64,000 nucleotides of DNA. Origin: Malachius bipustulatus. Lineage: Eukaryota; Arthropoda; Insecta; Coleoptera; Melyridae. Below the pieces are notes generated by a model. It saw nothing but the letters and a program-made list of their open reading frames with translations, was not told the DNA's origin and made no database searches. This document shows, piece by piece, positions 30,871 through 43,522 of the stretch. Position 1 is the first letter of the stretch. Every line of letters begins with the position of its first letter. The stretch spans positions 4,898,001 through 4,962,000 of the forward strand of contig OU342630.1 of NCBI GenBank assembly GCA_910589415.1, read 5' to 3'. The translations under genes and the position numbers were made by a program.

Positions 30871-33600
30871 CAAAGTTCATTCAGGAAAGACCAAAGTCCG
30901 AGATATTGAGAACAAGACCAGACTTTTACAATTTCAGTGCGTTTCTGATACACGGCAGAGGCAGATTTCAGGTATTACTTACTATTTAAGAGAAGTAAGT
31001 ACAGTTTTAGAGAGCAGATATCCACAGATGCGTCAATCACTGTTTTGAAAAATACATATTATCGTACACCCTCCTGTTGGCACCAATGTTGGCCCGTGAT
31101 TAGCGATATTTTTGTAGAACATCCTCACATTGGTAGTGATTGGCGCCAAACTCAGTTAGTCCCAAGTAGAGCCAACGTGAACATGTCGGATATAGAAGTT
31201 GCCGCGGGTGCGTTTGCTGTACTATAAGCACTGCCTATTATAATGTTTTATTGCAAACACAAAAAAAAGTCCGCGCAGAAGAAGATGGTGGGTTATAACA
31301 CTTCACAGATTACGAAATCTGTAAGTATTCATTCATTGAATATTTTAAGTGGGTGCAAATTATAAATTTGCAATTTGAATTTAGTATGAATTAAGATGAA
31401 ATAGGAATAAAATAAATTCAGATGTATACTTTATTTTTTATTTAGATGGATTCCACCAAGTCAAAATTCTAGGGGAACGATTGGCAACAAGACTGATTAG
31501 GTTGGTTATGGTGATAGTTGTTACTAAAATAGTCACTGGAATAGTTACTAAATTAATTTAGGTTATGTCCATTAGTTGAAATGTCATTTTATTTCAAAAT
31601 TTCAATCCAAAAAAAAAACTATAAACTCAATTTTTAGAGGTAAATTGGAAAATTTTAGAGACTTGTAGGTGTAAGTACCTTAGCTATTTACTCTTATAAA
31701 TCTTATGTATGTAGGATTAGACCGATTCCTTCTTAGTTTTATGTAAAAATGTTGAAAATAGAAGAAAATCTATTATTGATAAATAGAAGAGGTACTTACA
31801 TTATTTAATCATTTTTTAAGAATTTTTCAAGGAATCTGATTAAACAGTATTTTTGCTTAATCTGGAGAAACATCTTTCAATCGCTATTGTTTATAGCATT
31901 TGATGATTCGTTCTTTTCTTTCTTTTGAAATAAATTTACCTGCCTGAGCATTTTAATAATTTTGAATTTGATAATTTGGTTTGTTAATTTGCAACTTCAA
32001 CTTTTCAGTTCCTTCGCGTTTCGCTGTGACTAGAGTGCCGACTCAGGGAGTAGATCTAGTTTTCGCAAAACGTCATTGGATATAGTCAATCCAAGCAACA
32101 GTTAAATTTGTCCTCAAAAAACGAATAACTACTAAAAAATGACTATTTTCAGAGAAAATAAAGTAATTGGAAGTTTTTAATTTGCGTTTTATAACAGTGG
32201 AACTTACAACAAGGAAACATGTTTTGCAGGTGACGTCATAGCCTATACCCGAATCGGGGAATGTTGCCGTTACTTTAGTCACAACGTAAATTTTTTGCCA
32301 AAGTCGAGAAAACAGGCTACCATCCGACAATATAGTCCAATAAAGTCTAAAAAGTCATACGTATCGATTAAGAATACACATCCTTTTGATAGTTCGATTT
32401 ATTTTGTTTCATGTACGTGTTTTTATAGTAACCGTCCAGTTTGTCTAAACACTCCATCCCGCATAAATAAGTATACGTCAACATTGGTTTTGAATGAGAA
32501 TTAAATGCACAACACAGAGGATAGAATGTCATTACGTGAATAAATTTTATGTAGTTGTCAGTGGCTCTCAAACTGACGTAAGCGGTTCAATTCATTTTTT
32601 GAATGATTCCTTCAATAATTACGCTCGTTCACAACTTGACAATAATTAACTGTTTGACATTTTCTGGTGAAATTAAAAATATTAATTCGGACGGTTAGTA
32701 AGACGTCACATCTGACTTTTTAAAGTTAATCCTACTATATGAAAATTACTGTTTAAAGATTGCACAGGGTACCAACTTGACAGCTGTTTGACAAGTCCAT
32801 CTAAATAAAAAATAGACTTTATGTAATATCATTAATGTTTCAGGTATGATGGACGTCAGTTATTAAGTAACTTAATACAAGAACCCTCTGGACATTTCGA
32901 AAACCTATTATTTTATAGAAAGGCAAGATGCCTACGTGTGTACACACTAGACAGGCCGACTGAGAAATGAGATAACTTTTGTAGCGTTCGCTTTTCCGCA
33001 TCCGTTTCGAATGAATTTTCGAACAGAAAAGGCGCAAGAAAATAGACCGGTTGGAATGTTACTCTCTGCTGGTTTTATACTCCGAGTCATTGTAGCGAGG
33101 TAGAATGATGAGTCTGCCATATGCCAGTCAGAAGGGCTACACGTCAGAGCAGCCGAAGATAACTAAATATGCGCTGATTTATCGATTGAGGGGTAGAAGG
33201 TCGGGGACCCGACAAGATTATTTTTGTCGTTCTTTCTGTCTGAGATAGTGGTGGTGATCATGATTCAGAAAGTGAATTGATTAATTATTTGTTTCGTGTA
33301 GTGGTTTGTTTGAAACTCAGGTATGAAGTTGTTATTTGAGATTTATTTAGCAAAGCTAATGTTCGATGTCGTTTCTGATTAGGTAGAGAGAAATCTGTTT
33401 ATGCTGATTACTACGGAGTAGATTAAAGAAGCTCGAATAGGTATAATGGCGTACCTGTTTCGGTAATATAACAATGACGTTTAGTAAAATTTCAGATGGT
33501 AATTATTTTAATTTCAGGGCTTCTATTCTATTCTAGTTTTCCGTTTTCGTTTCGGATTCTTCATTAGGGCTATTGTGCTCTGGTTCAAGTCCCGATTTTA
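30871..33600. other. Long non-coding stretch
   Basis: 2.7 kb with no convincing gene. Short frames (60-85 codons) look random. A TTGGCGCC/CAATGTTGG word cluster near 31080-31160 recurs near 60970-61100 and 62330, hinting at an unrecognised dispersed repeat. I see no LTR, TIR or polypurine structure here. Confidence 0.4.
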
Positions 33601-33723
33601 GTTTCTGTTCTGGGATCAGAATTGGTTCAGGAGTTTTGCTGATGTGAGCAGTTTGGATGAGTGGCGTCTCTTGGGTAAAGCGAAGCCATTCCATTTTTTT
33701 CGATTTGGTTTATCTGTCTGGAA

Positions 33724-35538
33724 CAGTGATGCGAATTGTATTATACACGTTGTATTATACACTTGTATAATACGTATTTTTTGTATTATACCAGTACATT
33801 TTATACCGGTATTAAAAACAAAAAGAAGAACTCTCTGAAATAGACCTTCCCAAATGACAGAACTGACAGAAGTGACAGAACCGAGACCATCCATACCATG
33901 ATTACTTTTCATGATTTTTCAAAAATTCAGCAAAAAACAAACCGCGGTAGGTATCTCGGTAGGAATTCCTTTATAATTACATGGGTAGTACTGGTAAATG
34001 CCTACCATACGTATGGAGCTCTGCGTATGGTATTTCTTTAATAGCTCCATTACTCGTGGGCCATATGGACCAAGACACACCTAATTCAATGCAGACCTTA
34101 CCTTAACCTAACTGGGGTGCTGTTCAAGCGACTAGGTGGGTAAAGGGCAGAGGGAGCAGAGAAGATGTAACTGAAAAAGCTTAGTAAACACCGGCTGAGA
34201 TGGGCAGTTGGACTTCTAACAGAACACTGCCCACTAATAAAACGTGGATCCTTTTGGACAGAAAACCTGACACAAAAGGCCAATAACTAATTTTCCTCAT
34301 GGGAAAAAACCTAAGGGAGAAAATAGTGCAACTTCAATGCAGACCTTACCTAGGCCTAACTGGGGTGCTGTTCAAGCGACTAGGTGGGTAAAGGGCAGAG
34401 GGAGTAGAGAAGATGTAACTGAAAAAGCTTAGTAAACACCGGCTGAGATGGGCAGTTGGACTTCTAACAGAACACTGCCCAATAATAAAACGTGGATCCT
34501 TTTGGACAGAAAACCTGACACAAAAGGCCAATAACTAATTTTCCTCATGGGAAAAAAACCTAAGGGAGAAAATAGTGCAACTTCAATGCAGACCTTACCT
34601 AGGCCTAACTGGGGTGCTGTTCTAGCGACTAGGTGGGTAAAGGGCAGAGGGAGCAGAGAAATTGTAATTGAGCAACTTCAATGCAGACCTTGCCTAGGCC
34701 TAACTGGGGAGCTGTTCAAGCGACTAGGTGGGGAAAGGGAGCAGAGAAGATGTAACTGAAAAAGCTGAGTAAGCACCAGCTGAGATGGGCAATTGGACTT
34801 CTAACAGGACACTGCCCACTAATTACACCTCTCAATAATAGGAGTGAAAAATATCCCGGATTACAGGAGATGCGGGGAGGGGGAGGAAACCCCATACCAC
34901 CTAACAAGCACCCATTGGACTCATACTGAAATACTTTCGGGAGATGGGACCGATGAGATAATTATTCAAAGGGGTACAATAAGCGCAAGCTTCAGTACAA
35001 GGGCTTTGAACCTACCCTAGAAGTAATAATAATAATAACTGGTACTAGGTAGGTATTTTGATGCTATCTAATTATAAGTTTATGAATTTAAAATGAAAAT
35101 ACTTTTGCATTTTCGAAGTTCCCTGTTATTTATCTGACTCCTGCTGATTAGGCCTGAATTTCTGATTAAAAGGTAAAATATGTGTTCGTCTATTTAACTA
35201 TTTATCAAGTGTGTGGTGTGTGGCTGGCTGGATGAGCTTGCTTAGGATAGGCTGGATAAGCCAATAATTATCGGAGTGGAACGAATTTGTCTTATGTACA
35301 CAGTTAAGAGGTAAGACCGAAGGAAAAGGAAGATCCCTCTTTCTTAAATAACAAAAATAAAAGCTTGGTTAAGAATTTGTAATCTGGAATCTAGATAATG
35401 AATTGATCAATGACAGGAGACAACTGACAAGTGACCGTAATTTTTGGTAACCTTCAAATTTGTATTATACGGTATTTTAAACCGTATTATACGCTGTATA
35501 ATACAAAAAAAATAAAATATCGTATTTTTGCATCACTG
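33724..35538. mobile_element. Non-autonomous hAT element with 8-bp TSD
   Basis: Terminal inverted repeats CAGTGATGC / GCATCACTG are bounded by the 8-bp duplication GTCTGGAA (33716-33723 and 35539-35546). Both the TIR sequence and TSD length are typical of hAT. Subterminal copies of GTATTATAC lie in both orientations at each end, likely transposase-binding repeats. No transposase frame exists. The interior carries tandem copies of a non-LTR retrotransposon tail. Confidence 0.93.
34087..34900 (+). repeat. Tandem ~248-bp repeats derived from a non-LTR retrotransposon
   Basis: Units start at CAATGCAGACC at 34087, 34335, 34584 (a 95-bp truncated unit) and 34679. Each full unit encodes a short plus-strand stretch like LRWAVGLLTEHCPL; the last has LLTGHCPL, the motif near the end of ORF2 in I/R1/Jockey-type elements, followed by a divergent tail. 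The array therefore looks like reiterated pieces of one retrotransposon 3' region caught inside the hAT element. Confidence 0.8.
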
Positions 35539-35682
35539 GTCTGGAACATCGAGGAGATGACGTTAGCAAGTGTGGAAGGAGGCAGCGTCACTTTCCATCC
35601 TGCTTTTAAATCTTCCCGTTCACTCACTTTTCAACATGAACTACGATTTGGACTGGAAGGCACCTTATCAGATTTATATTGA

Positions 35683-36532
35683 AATTCTTTTATGTTCTCT
35701 AAAATGAGAAACACATCAACCAAATGATGTTATTGGAGTGATTTATTTGGATCATTGTTACCTGTAGATGAATTTAAGAATATCTTATTGATATTACAAT
35801 TTTGTATATTGCTACACTTAATTATACCAAGCCGGTATAATGTTGTCATTATTTTTTTATTAAGGTAAATTTTTTATTTAGTAAAGTTATTATTTGGCCA
35901 AATTAAGTAAGGTTAGATGTGTAAATTTTAGTGAATGCCTATTGAAGGTGGTATGGTGGTCATTTATAGACCAATTATCTTTTAAAATGAATAATGATTT
36001 TGTCTAATCTTTGATATTATGTATAATGTTTAGTTGATAAGTGGAAAAATCCTAATTTTAAGTAAATAATCTCACGATACATTACTATCAATTTCTGGGA
36101 AATTTAATTTTATTTAATTGGAACATTTCAATAAACTGTTAATTATTAGTGTGTCTTTTATTTTAGTGTTTTGTGTGACCTGTAATTTAAATATTCACAA
36201 CGTAGGGCAGGTCAAGCTTTTTGGAAACTTTTTGGAAACTTTTTAGAGACAAAATTGATCTAGACGATCACTGAAAAATTTGTAACTTCATTTTAAGATC
36301 TTTAACACCCTCTGTTCCGCTTTGGGTTCAAACAAATTTGAACGTACCCGAACGGAGCCAGAGGGAAACCTCTGCTCGCACATTTTTCTTTTGGCATATT
36401 TATTCGAAATTTTAAATCAAGCGAGCAGAAAGGGCTACACTTTAGAAGATCATTTCCGCGATAATTTCTAAACCTTACACGCACGTTGACAGTAATTAAT
36501 ATTATTTCATATTAGGTCCCCAGTTAGCAGTC
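35683..36532. other. Non-coding spacer left of the Harbinger element
   Basis: AT-rich, with stops in all frames. I see nothing structured beyond a directly repeated CTTTTTGGAAA near 36220. It ends at the TTA target duplication of the Harbinger element. Confidence 0.45.
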
Positions 36533-36981
36533 TTATAGCGAATTCGAGTTGGCTGCACTTGCTCGGAGCGAGATCGATCTGTCTCTGAATCAGTTCTGCC
36601 CAGAATTCTGCTCCAGTCCGGAGCAGAACTCTCGCATTTTGACTCTGTATGGAACCGAACTGTGTCAGGTCAGGCCAGAACCAGAGCCAGAGTCAGAACG
36701 CCAGACACCGGTGCAGTGCAGTGTGCAATCCAGTCTCTCTCCCTCTCAAGCTCAAGTCTCCCTCGTCCCTCCAGTCACCAGTTCCAGTCCGCATTTTCGT
36801 AAGCGTAACGTAACGTAATACCTATCACCGTTTAGTTGTTATGAATATGATGTTATTTTTATTATAATAAGAGTGTGGAACGACAAGACGATCCCCTTTT
36901 AATTATTTTGCACTTCATACAATACGTAATACGAATACGTACTTATCCACTAATGTTTGGTTTTGGTGTAAGGAATTACTA

Positions 36982-37620
36982 ATGGCGGTAGCACTAGCAG
37001 TAGAAGAAATTCTGGTAGATTCCTGTGGGAATGTTAAAGAAAATGAGGAAGGAGACCTTTTATGTAAAGTTGTGTTAGAAAATGGTAAATAAATATGCAG
37101 TTCCTAATTTAATTATTAGTAGTTTAGTTTGCTTATATTTGTGTAAAAGATATGAAATTAACTTGGTAGGGTTAAAAAGTCATATGGTAGTTCTATTATA
37201 AAATCTATGTTGTTGACTATTATTATTGTATTATGATGATTTTTTTTACACTGTTTTAGGCAACAAGGAAGTTATGCCTCTTGCTAAAGAAGCTCTGCAT
37301 GCTGCAGGGTTTTCAATAGTTGGTTATCCTGATCCAGATGGGGATGTCGAAGAGAATAGCATGTTTCATTATCCGAACATGAATGTTACAAACAATAAAG
37401 AATGGACCGAACAAGAAACAAAACTTCTACTTGACAAATATGAAGAGTATTTGCCACAAATAGGACCGATGAAAAAACTAAGAAACAAAAAATCTATGTG
37501 GGAAAAAATAAGCAGTGTTATCGAAGATGTTGCAAATAGTAATAGAACATGGGAGCAGTGCCAGAATCGGTACAAAACAATTTTAAAAAGAAAACGAACT
37601 GCTACAAAAGTAGAGAGAAA
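36982..37620 (+). pseudogene. Harbinger Myb/SANT-like protein, exons 1-2
   Basis: DNA-binding partner of Harbinger transposase, which in known systems brings the transposase to the nucleus and TIRs. Exon 1 runs from ATG at 36982 to 37084 with a GTAAAT donor. An intron ends in TTTTAG at 37259, and exon 2 starts at 37260 in frame. The Myb/SANT trihelix-like domain spans EWTEQETKLLLDKYEEYLP, KKSMWEKISSVI and WEQCQNRYKTILKRKR (about 37402-37590). Coding similarity stops near 37620, where inserted DNA begins; the remainder lies at 48305-48596. The gene is therefore disrupted. Confidence 0.82.
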
Positions 37621-37820
37621 TACTTTATTTAAAGTTGTGCTGCCTGTCTGTGACAGGTTGCTTTTGTACACAGCATAACAATCAATCATAAAAAGACAAT
37701 AATATAAAATTTTAACAATTAACAATAAATATGGGTATGAATAATATTAATCGTATCAATTAAAATTTTTTCACATATGTCATTTAATTTAGAGCTATCA
37801 ATTTTAAATTTACAAAAAAT

Positions 37821-39564
37821 AGTATATTATGCAACGAGCTTATAATGAAGGCTATTAATACGCGAGTATGATGGTTAAGATACGAGCCGTAGGCGAGTGT
37901 CTTAACCATCATAAGAGCGTATTAATAGCCATTATCTGCGAGTTCCATACACTATTTTTTTTACGACCCTTTTTTATTTCATAGAAAAGATTAAAAACTT
38001 ATATATTTTAACAATGACCCATGTACAATTGCGGATCATTGTTAAGATAGGTTGCTATTTGCTTACGCATATTAGGTACCAAATTCTCTCTTCGTTGCTA
38101 AGATTATTCTGCTGAGACATGTTTTAGTATCAAGTTTAAAGGGCACTACTCACTACTGCGTAATTTTTATTATGCGAAGTTCGAATTCCGAATTTTACGC
38201 TTCGATTTTGAGATTAATTAATAATTTTAATAACTGACAGCCATTAATTACGATATTGTATGACTGCGCAACGCGGGTCGCAGCGTTGCCGCTTTGAATA
38301 CTATATCACGGAGCGCTACGAATGATATAATACTTTATCTTCCCATCTTTTACACGATATACCTACCTATCAAATTAATTAAGGTAACATAAAATCTTGA
38401 TAAATTTTCTTTAAATGTTACTTATGTTCTAAATTAAATAAACGTTCAGAATTTTTTTCAGAAATACAGAACTTATATCACAAGGCAATTTTTGTCGTGA
38501 GTATGACACTTCTGTGACTTCGGTTGGCTTGCCGACCCGATCGTGAGCGAAAAGGAACCGATTCGATTGCAAATGCTCCTCTGCCATTGGATAGCTTGAC
38601 CAGTGCTTTAATGAAAATTTGTATCTTAATGAGACCCATTAAAGCACTGGTGATTCATATTTAATATGCATATTAAAAGTTGGGAGTAGAAAATAGTATA
38701 TTATGCAACGAGCTTATAATGAAGGCTACTAATACGCGAGTATGATGGTTAAGATACGAGCCGTAGGCGAGTGTCTTAGCCATCATAAGAGCGTATTAAT
38801 AGCTATTATCTGCGAGTTCCATACACTATTTTTTCTACGACCCTTTTTTATTTCATAGAAAAGATTAAAAAATTATATATTTTAACAATGACCCGTGTAC
38901 AATTGCGGATCATTGAGGTTAAGATAGGTTGCTATTTGTTTACGCATTTAACAAATTTTCTCTTTGTCGCTAAGGTTATTCTGCTGAGACATGTTTTAGT
39001 ATCAAGTTTAAAAAACACTACTCACTACTGCGTAATTTTTATTTTGCGAAGTTCGAATTCCGAATTTTACGCTTCGATTTTGAGATTAATTAATAATTTT
39101 AATAACATCGACAGCCATTAATTACGATGTTGTTTCCCTGCGCAACGCGGGTCGCAGCGTTGCCGCTTTGAATACTATCACGGAGCTCTACGAATGATAT
39201 AATACTTTATCTTCCCATCTTTACACGATATACCTACTTATCAAATTAATTAAGGTAACATAAAATCTTGATAAATTTTCTTTGAATGTTACTTATGTTC
39301 TAAATTAAATAAACGTTCAGAATTTTTTTTCAGAAATACAGAACTTATATCACAAGGCAATTTTTGTCGTGAGTATAACAACTCTGTGACTTCGGTTGGC
39401 TTGCCGACCCGATTGTAAGCGAAAAGGAACCGATTCGATTGCAAATGCTCCTCTGCCATTGGATAGCTTGACCAGTGCTTTAATGAAAATTTGTATCTTA
39501 ATGAGACCCATTAAAGCACTGGTGATTCATATTTAATATGCATATTAAAGGTTGGGAGTAGAAA
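37821..39564. repeat. Tandem duplication of an ~872-bp unit with hairpins
   Basis: Two direct copies (37821-38694 and 38695-39564) are estimated by eye at about 95% identical, with a few indels. Each starts AGTATATTATGCAACGAGC and contains an inverted repeat (GCTATTAATACGC...TGATGGTTAAGA pairing with TCTTAACCATCA...GCGTATTAATAG) near its start. Near its end a second one, ACCAGTGCTTTAATG / CATTAAAGCACTGGT, lies around a ~22-bp loop. No gene. It may be the 3' region of the surrounding non-LTR remnant or an independent repeat. Confidence 0.88.
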
Positions 39565-39565
39565 A

Positions 39566-39758
39566 AATCTATTACACTTTGGCCGGCTGTCTCACGAGAT
39601 CCAAACCAAAGGCCAATTACTTTCCAATTTCTTTCTCCAAATTTATCCTGAAAATTTTCCGCATAAAATGGAATACATGGTTCATAAATTTTTTTTCTCT
39701 CTGTTATAATTTTCGTGTCCTGAAGTAGGTCATTAGTTTCATATCTAACTGTAGGGTC
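39566..39758 (-). pseudogene. R2/NeSL-like non-LTR retrotransposon, C-terminal fragment
   Basis: A minus-strand frame reads ERKKIYEPCIPFYAENF and then ERNWKVIGLWFGSR. This resembles the extreme C-terminus of site-specific-type RTs (the W-V-I-G-L-FG-R pattern after the endonuclease). It lies where the continuation of the fragment at 47711-48265 would fall if the mariner-like element between them is removed. No start; it ends against the tandem duplication at 39564. Confidence 0.55.
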
Positions 39759-40337
39759 GATAATAATAGTTATTTATTATACAAGAGAAAAAGTGATAGA
39801 TTTTAGCTCGAGATGTGATTTCGTCCCCGACGCGTTTAGCGGAGGGGACAAACACAGCGAGAGCTAAAATCGCACTTTTTTCTCGTGTGTAATATACAAT
39901 TTTTTTCTGCGAGAAGAAATATCAGTGTTAGAATGTCGAAAAACGTAGTTAGATAACTGAAAATTATGTCGGAAAAACGATTTATGTTAAACTTGGATTT
40001 TCAAACTGTCTTTTATCGTAATTGACGTTGCCTGGGTAACGAAACGATTTAAATATTACATAAACGTCATATTAATGTAATTAAAATTGAAGACAGTTTT
40101 GCAAAGATTCTTGTTAGTTTTCGATGAGTGAATTTAATAATATGGATAGTGATTATTATAAAAATTCCCTTAATAATTGCCATTTGGATAATAAGGTAAC
40201 TTTCCTTTACGTATATTTGATATAAATTTAATGATATCTGAGTGTTAATAGTAGCTATACCTAAGCCGCCATTTCGGGGAAATAAGTACTCATTTATTTC
40301 CCTGCTAATTCATTTATTTCCCCGATAAGATGCAGCT
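39759..40337. other. Non-coding, with a ~115-bp hairpin at 39775-39890
   Basis: TTATACAAGAGAAAAAGTG and GATTTTAGCTCG pair with inverted copies CGAGAGCTAAAATC and CACTTTTTTCTCGTGTG around a CGTCCCC/GGGGAC core, forming a MITE-like hairpin. The remaining sequence to 40337 holds ATTTATTTCCC repeats and no gene. Confidence 0.6.
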
Positions 40338-41198
40338 TATAAACTGCTCAACAAATGAAACGTTACATGACCAAATTTACCCTAACTTTGGCACTGATAA
40401 AATTTGTATTGTTTCGAGCAATTCAATTTTTGTTTCGAGGGTTCACTAGTTCAATGCCTTGTTTATCAGTCCGTATGTTTGCAAGAACTTGGTACTTCAC
40501 ACAAAGTTTATATAGGGTGGTAAATAAAACAGTTCAAAATCTCAGAAAGTTCAGCTTGCTCCCATTTGATCAAAGATTTTTCTTTTTAAATTTCAACACA
40601 AAGATCATGAAGATGGACCTCATATCTCGAAACGGTTTTCGAATTTTCCGATTATTTCTTTTATTTACAGGGTGACCTCAAAATAACTACTTTTTGGTGT
40701 GGCAATGATAACTTTGTTACCCGTGACCCGATTTTCAAAATGTAGGGCTCATTTTAAAGCTAAAGCTTCAAGCAAGAACACGCAAGATTGATAATCGACT
40801 AAGGACAAAAATTGAAAATACAGGGTTGTATTAAAACTAACCCAAATCTGAATGGCTTCCGAAATCTGATATTAAGGAAAATTTGAAATAAAGTTAAGTT
40901 GCTTTCAAACAAACCATTCATTCTGAATACTTCAAGATGTTCTTGGCTTGCATGAGTTAAGAATTGTTGACATAAGAACAAAATTACAACTTCGTGTTTT
41001 CGAATGAGGTAGCCGCTTTGTTATTATTAGGCTTATTGTTTATCATATGGATGTCACTATTATTGATTGTTGTTTGACGGCTGATAAAACTGTTTTATTT
41101 ATTGTAAGAATGAATTGACCACCCTTCTCCGGATATAAATCAGCTTGAGCATGTTTGAAGCAGAATGAAAAAAAAATCCTAAAGAAAGGGAAGGACAA

Positions 41199-41377
41199 AT
41201 GGATAATTTGGATGATTTGGTAATAGCTATACAGAAAGAATGGGAAGCTACTCCCCAGCAGTTTTTACATCACCTGGTGGAGGGAATGCCAAGAAGAGTT
41301 ACGGCAGTTATAAAAGATAAATTGATGAAAATTGTAGATCACTGTGTCGGCCATAATTTCATAAAGGAGAAATAAAA
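41199..41377 (+). pseudogene. Tc1/mariner transposase C-terminal fragment
   Basis: Plus-strand frame with AIQKEWEATPQQFLHHLVEG followed by MPRRVTAVIK. This matches the final helical segment of Tc1/mariner transposases (the W..I....L..L..SMP.R pattern). The DDE core is absent, so only a remnant survives between the two long inverted repeats. The MITE at 41361 cuts it near the end. Confidence 0.8.
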
Positions 41378-41630
41378 ATTGAGTCTTCTTTGGACGACCA
41401 ATTTATTAACCAAGCTATAAACTTGAGTGCCCTACCGGTTTAGGCTAAATGCCATCATCAGGGGCTAGAAGGGGAATTTAACTTGGGGAATTTCCCAACA
41501 GCTTAACTTTGAGTAGTCCCTTCTAGCCCCTGATGATGGCATTTAGCCGAAACCGGTAGGGCACTCAAGTTTATAGCTTGGTTAATAAATTGGTCGTCCA
41601 AAGAAGACTCAATTTTTATTTCTCCTTTAT
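41361..41630. mobile_element. 270-bp palindromic MITE with TA target
   Basis: Ends AAGGAGAAATAAAAATTGAG and its reverse complement, flanked by TA. The arms, including CTACCGGTTT and CCTGATGATGGCATTTAGCC, pair almost to a centre near 41495. It is inserted inside the mariner transposase remnant, so it is younger than that element. Confidence 0.9.
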
Positions 41631-42427
41631 AAAGTTATAAAAGAGGCAGGGGAGGTCCGACAAATGTTGGTATTTGGATACTCCCCTTTTTTTTGGAATG
41701 CCACAGTTTTTTGTACATAAATAATAAAACATTTTAATGGTCACCTCTTAACCTTTTTTTATCTGAACTTTCTTTACGATATGACAGGCTAAATTATTGC
41801 GGAGTGAATTAACAAGCCATCTCACAACAATCTCAGCTCAACCGACAATATAAAACAGTTTTATCAGCCGTCAAACAACAATCAATAATAGTGACATCCA
41901 TATGATAAACAATAAGCCTAATAATAATAAAGGGCCTACCTCATTCGAAAACAGGAAGTTGTAATTTTGTTCTTATGTCAATAATTTTTAACTCATGCAA
42001 GCGAAGAACATCTTGAAGTATTCAGAATGAATGGTTTGTTTGAAAGCAACTTAACTTTATTTCAAATTTTCCTTAATATAAGATTTCGGAAGCCATTCAG
42101 ATTTGGGTTAGTTTTAATACAACCCTGTATTTTCAATTTTTGTCCTTAGTCGATTATCAATCTTGCGTGTTCTTGCTTGAAGCTTTAGCTTTAAAATGAG
42201 CCCTACATTCTGAAAATCGGGTCACGGGTAACAAAGTTATCATTGCCACACCAAAAAGTAGTTATTTTGAGATCACCCTGTAAATAAAAGAAATAATCGG
42301 AAAATCCGAAAACCGTTTCGAGATATGAGGTCCATCTTCATGATCTTTGTGTTGAAATTTAAAAAGAAAAATATTTGATCAAATGGGAGCCAGCCGAACT
42401 TTCTGAGATTTTGAACTGTTTTATTTA

Positions 42428-43354
42428 TGCACTCGTGCAAATTTTAACTCTACTAATTTTGTGAATTCTTTCCTCGGCTAGAGACTCTTTTATGAACTTT
42501 AAGTATTCAAATTCAGGGCTAATGGGCAATGTTAATTCAAAAGCAAACGAAACCCGACAACTTAACTTAATTTATTCATTAAATCAAATTTCCAATCAGA
42601 ACAATAATTAAAATCATCAATAGTAAACAAGCAATAGTCTACAATTTATAGCTAATAAAAGAAAATAGCATGCTTCCAGATACCTAACTAAAATCTTCTT
42701 TCTTCGCACGTGCCTAAATTCCAAAGGAGATCGTTATATTATTATTTTATGGATTATGGTATCGATAACAACGTAATTTATTTATTAATTATCAGGATTT
42801 CCGTTTTAGTTATTTGGAGTTATTACTATTATAGTTTATTATTGTTATTATTATTAAATGAGGTTTTATCCTTTTATTTGATAGTTTAAGGGTTTTATTA
42901 TAATCTTTAATTATTTAGTAGTTATTTTAATGGTGATTGCTTACTGCTTTAACCTGGCTGTGCTCAGGGTTGATTTCCTCTGACTATAGTACACAACACT
43001 CCGGTCGGTCTTCACCTTAATATCCACGCAAATCCCGAAACTCAATAAGTACCGAGTATACCTACGTAGGTACGCGTTTCGTTCTCGAGCTCTACCGTCC
43101 AATTTGCTGGCTAAAGGTAGACTGTCCTTGGAACTCCTTCATTTCATCGCTGCAGGGCTGAAAACCTCCGATCTCCCTTCCTTTCTCTAAATATGCTCGT
43201 CTGACTTTTGTCACGTTAACACCTGCAGTCGTCATCTCGATTGGAAGCACATGAATGTTCAACTTTACTCACACAGACACATTATTTTAAAACAATAGAG
43301 AGTATAGCCAGCTTAGACGCTTTTATAAATCAAACAAATTTCTAACTGGGTGCA
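42428..43354 (-). repeat. Ty3-D 3' LTR (927 bp)
   Basis: On the minus strand it begins TGCACCCAG and ends CGAGTGCA. Same length as 46513-47439 with no difference noticed in a visual comparison. Confidence 0.95.
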
Positions 43355-43522
43355 TTACCCCCCACAATGTTTAAGTTCTTGTAGGCATCAACGGAAAGGC
43401 TTGAACATTGTTATCCCCAAAATTAGACCAACAACAAAAAAAACAAAAACATCTAAGCCAAAAAAATGTATAACTCTTACTTGAATCAAACCAAGTCATA
43501 GAAACAGATTGGGAAATCAAAA

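Larger units (their letters stand above)
33602..35682 (+). pseudogene. Uncharacterised open frame split by the hAT element
   Basis: A plus-strand frame is open from 33602, after a TAG that could also be a TTTTAG splice acceptor, to the hAT insertion at 33723. The same frame resumes at 35547 and ends at 35682. Removing the hAT element and one TSD keeps it open, about 80 codons in all. It contains SSLDEWRLLGKAKPFHFFRF before the break and VEGGSVTFHPAFKSSRSLTF after it. No family is recognised and chance cannot be excluded. Confidence 0.25.

Noticed and set aside
32073..33037. Short minus-strand frames of 65-85 codons as host exons
   Set aside because: No splice-consistent continuation, no motif, and composition matches the AT-rich background.
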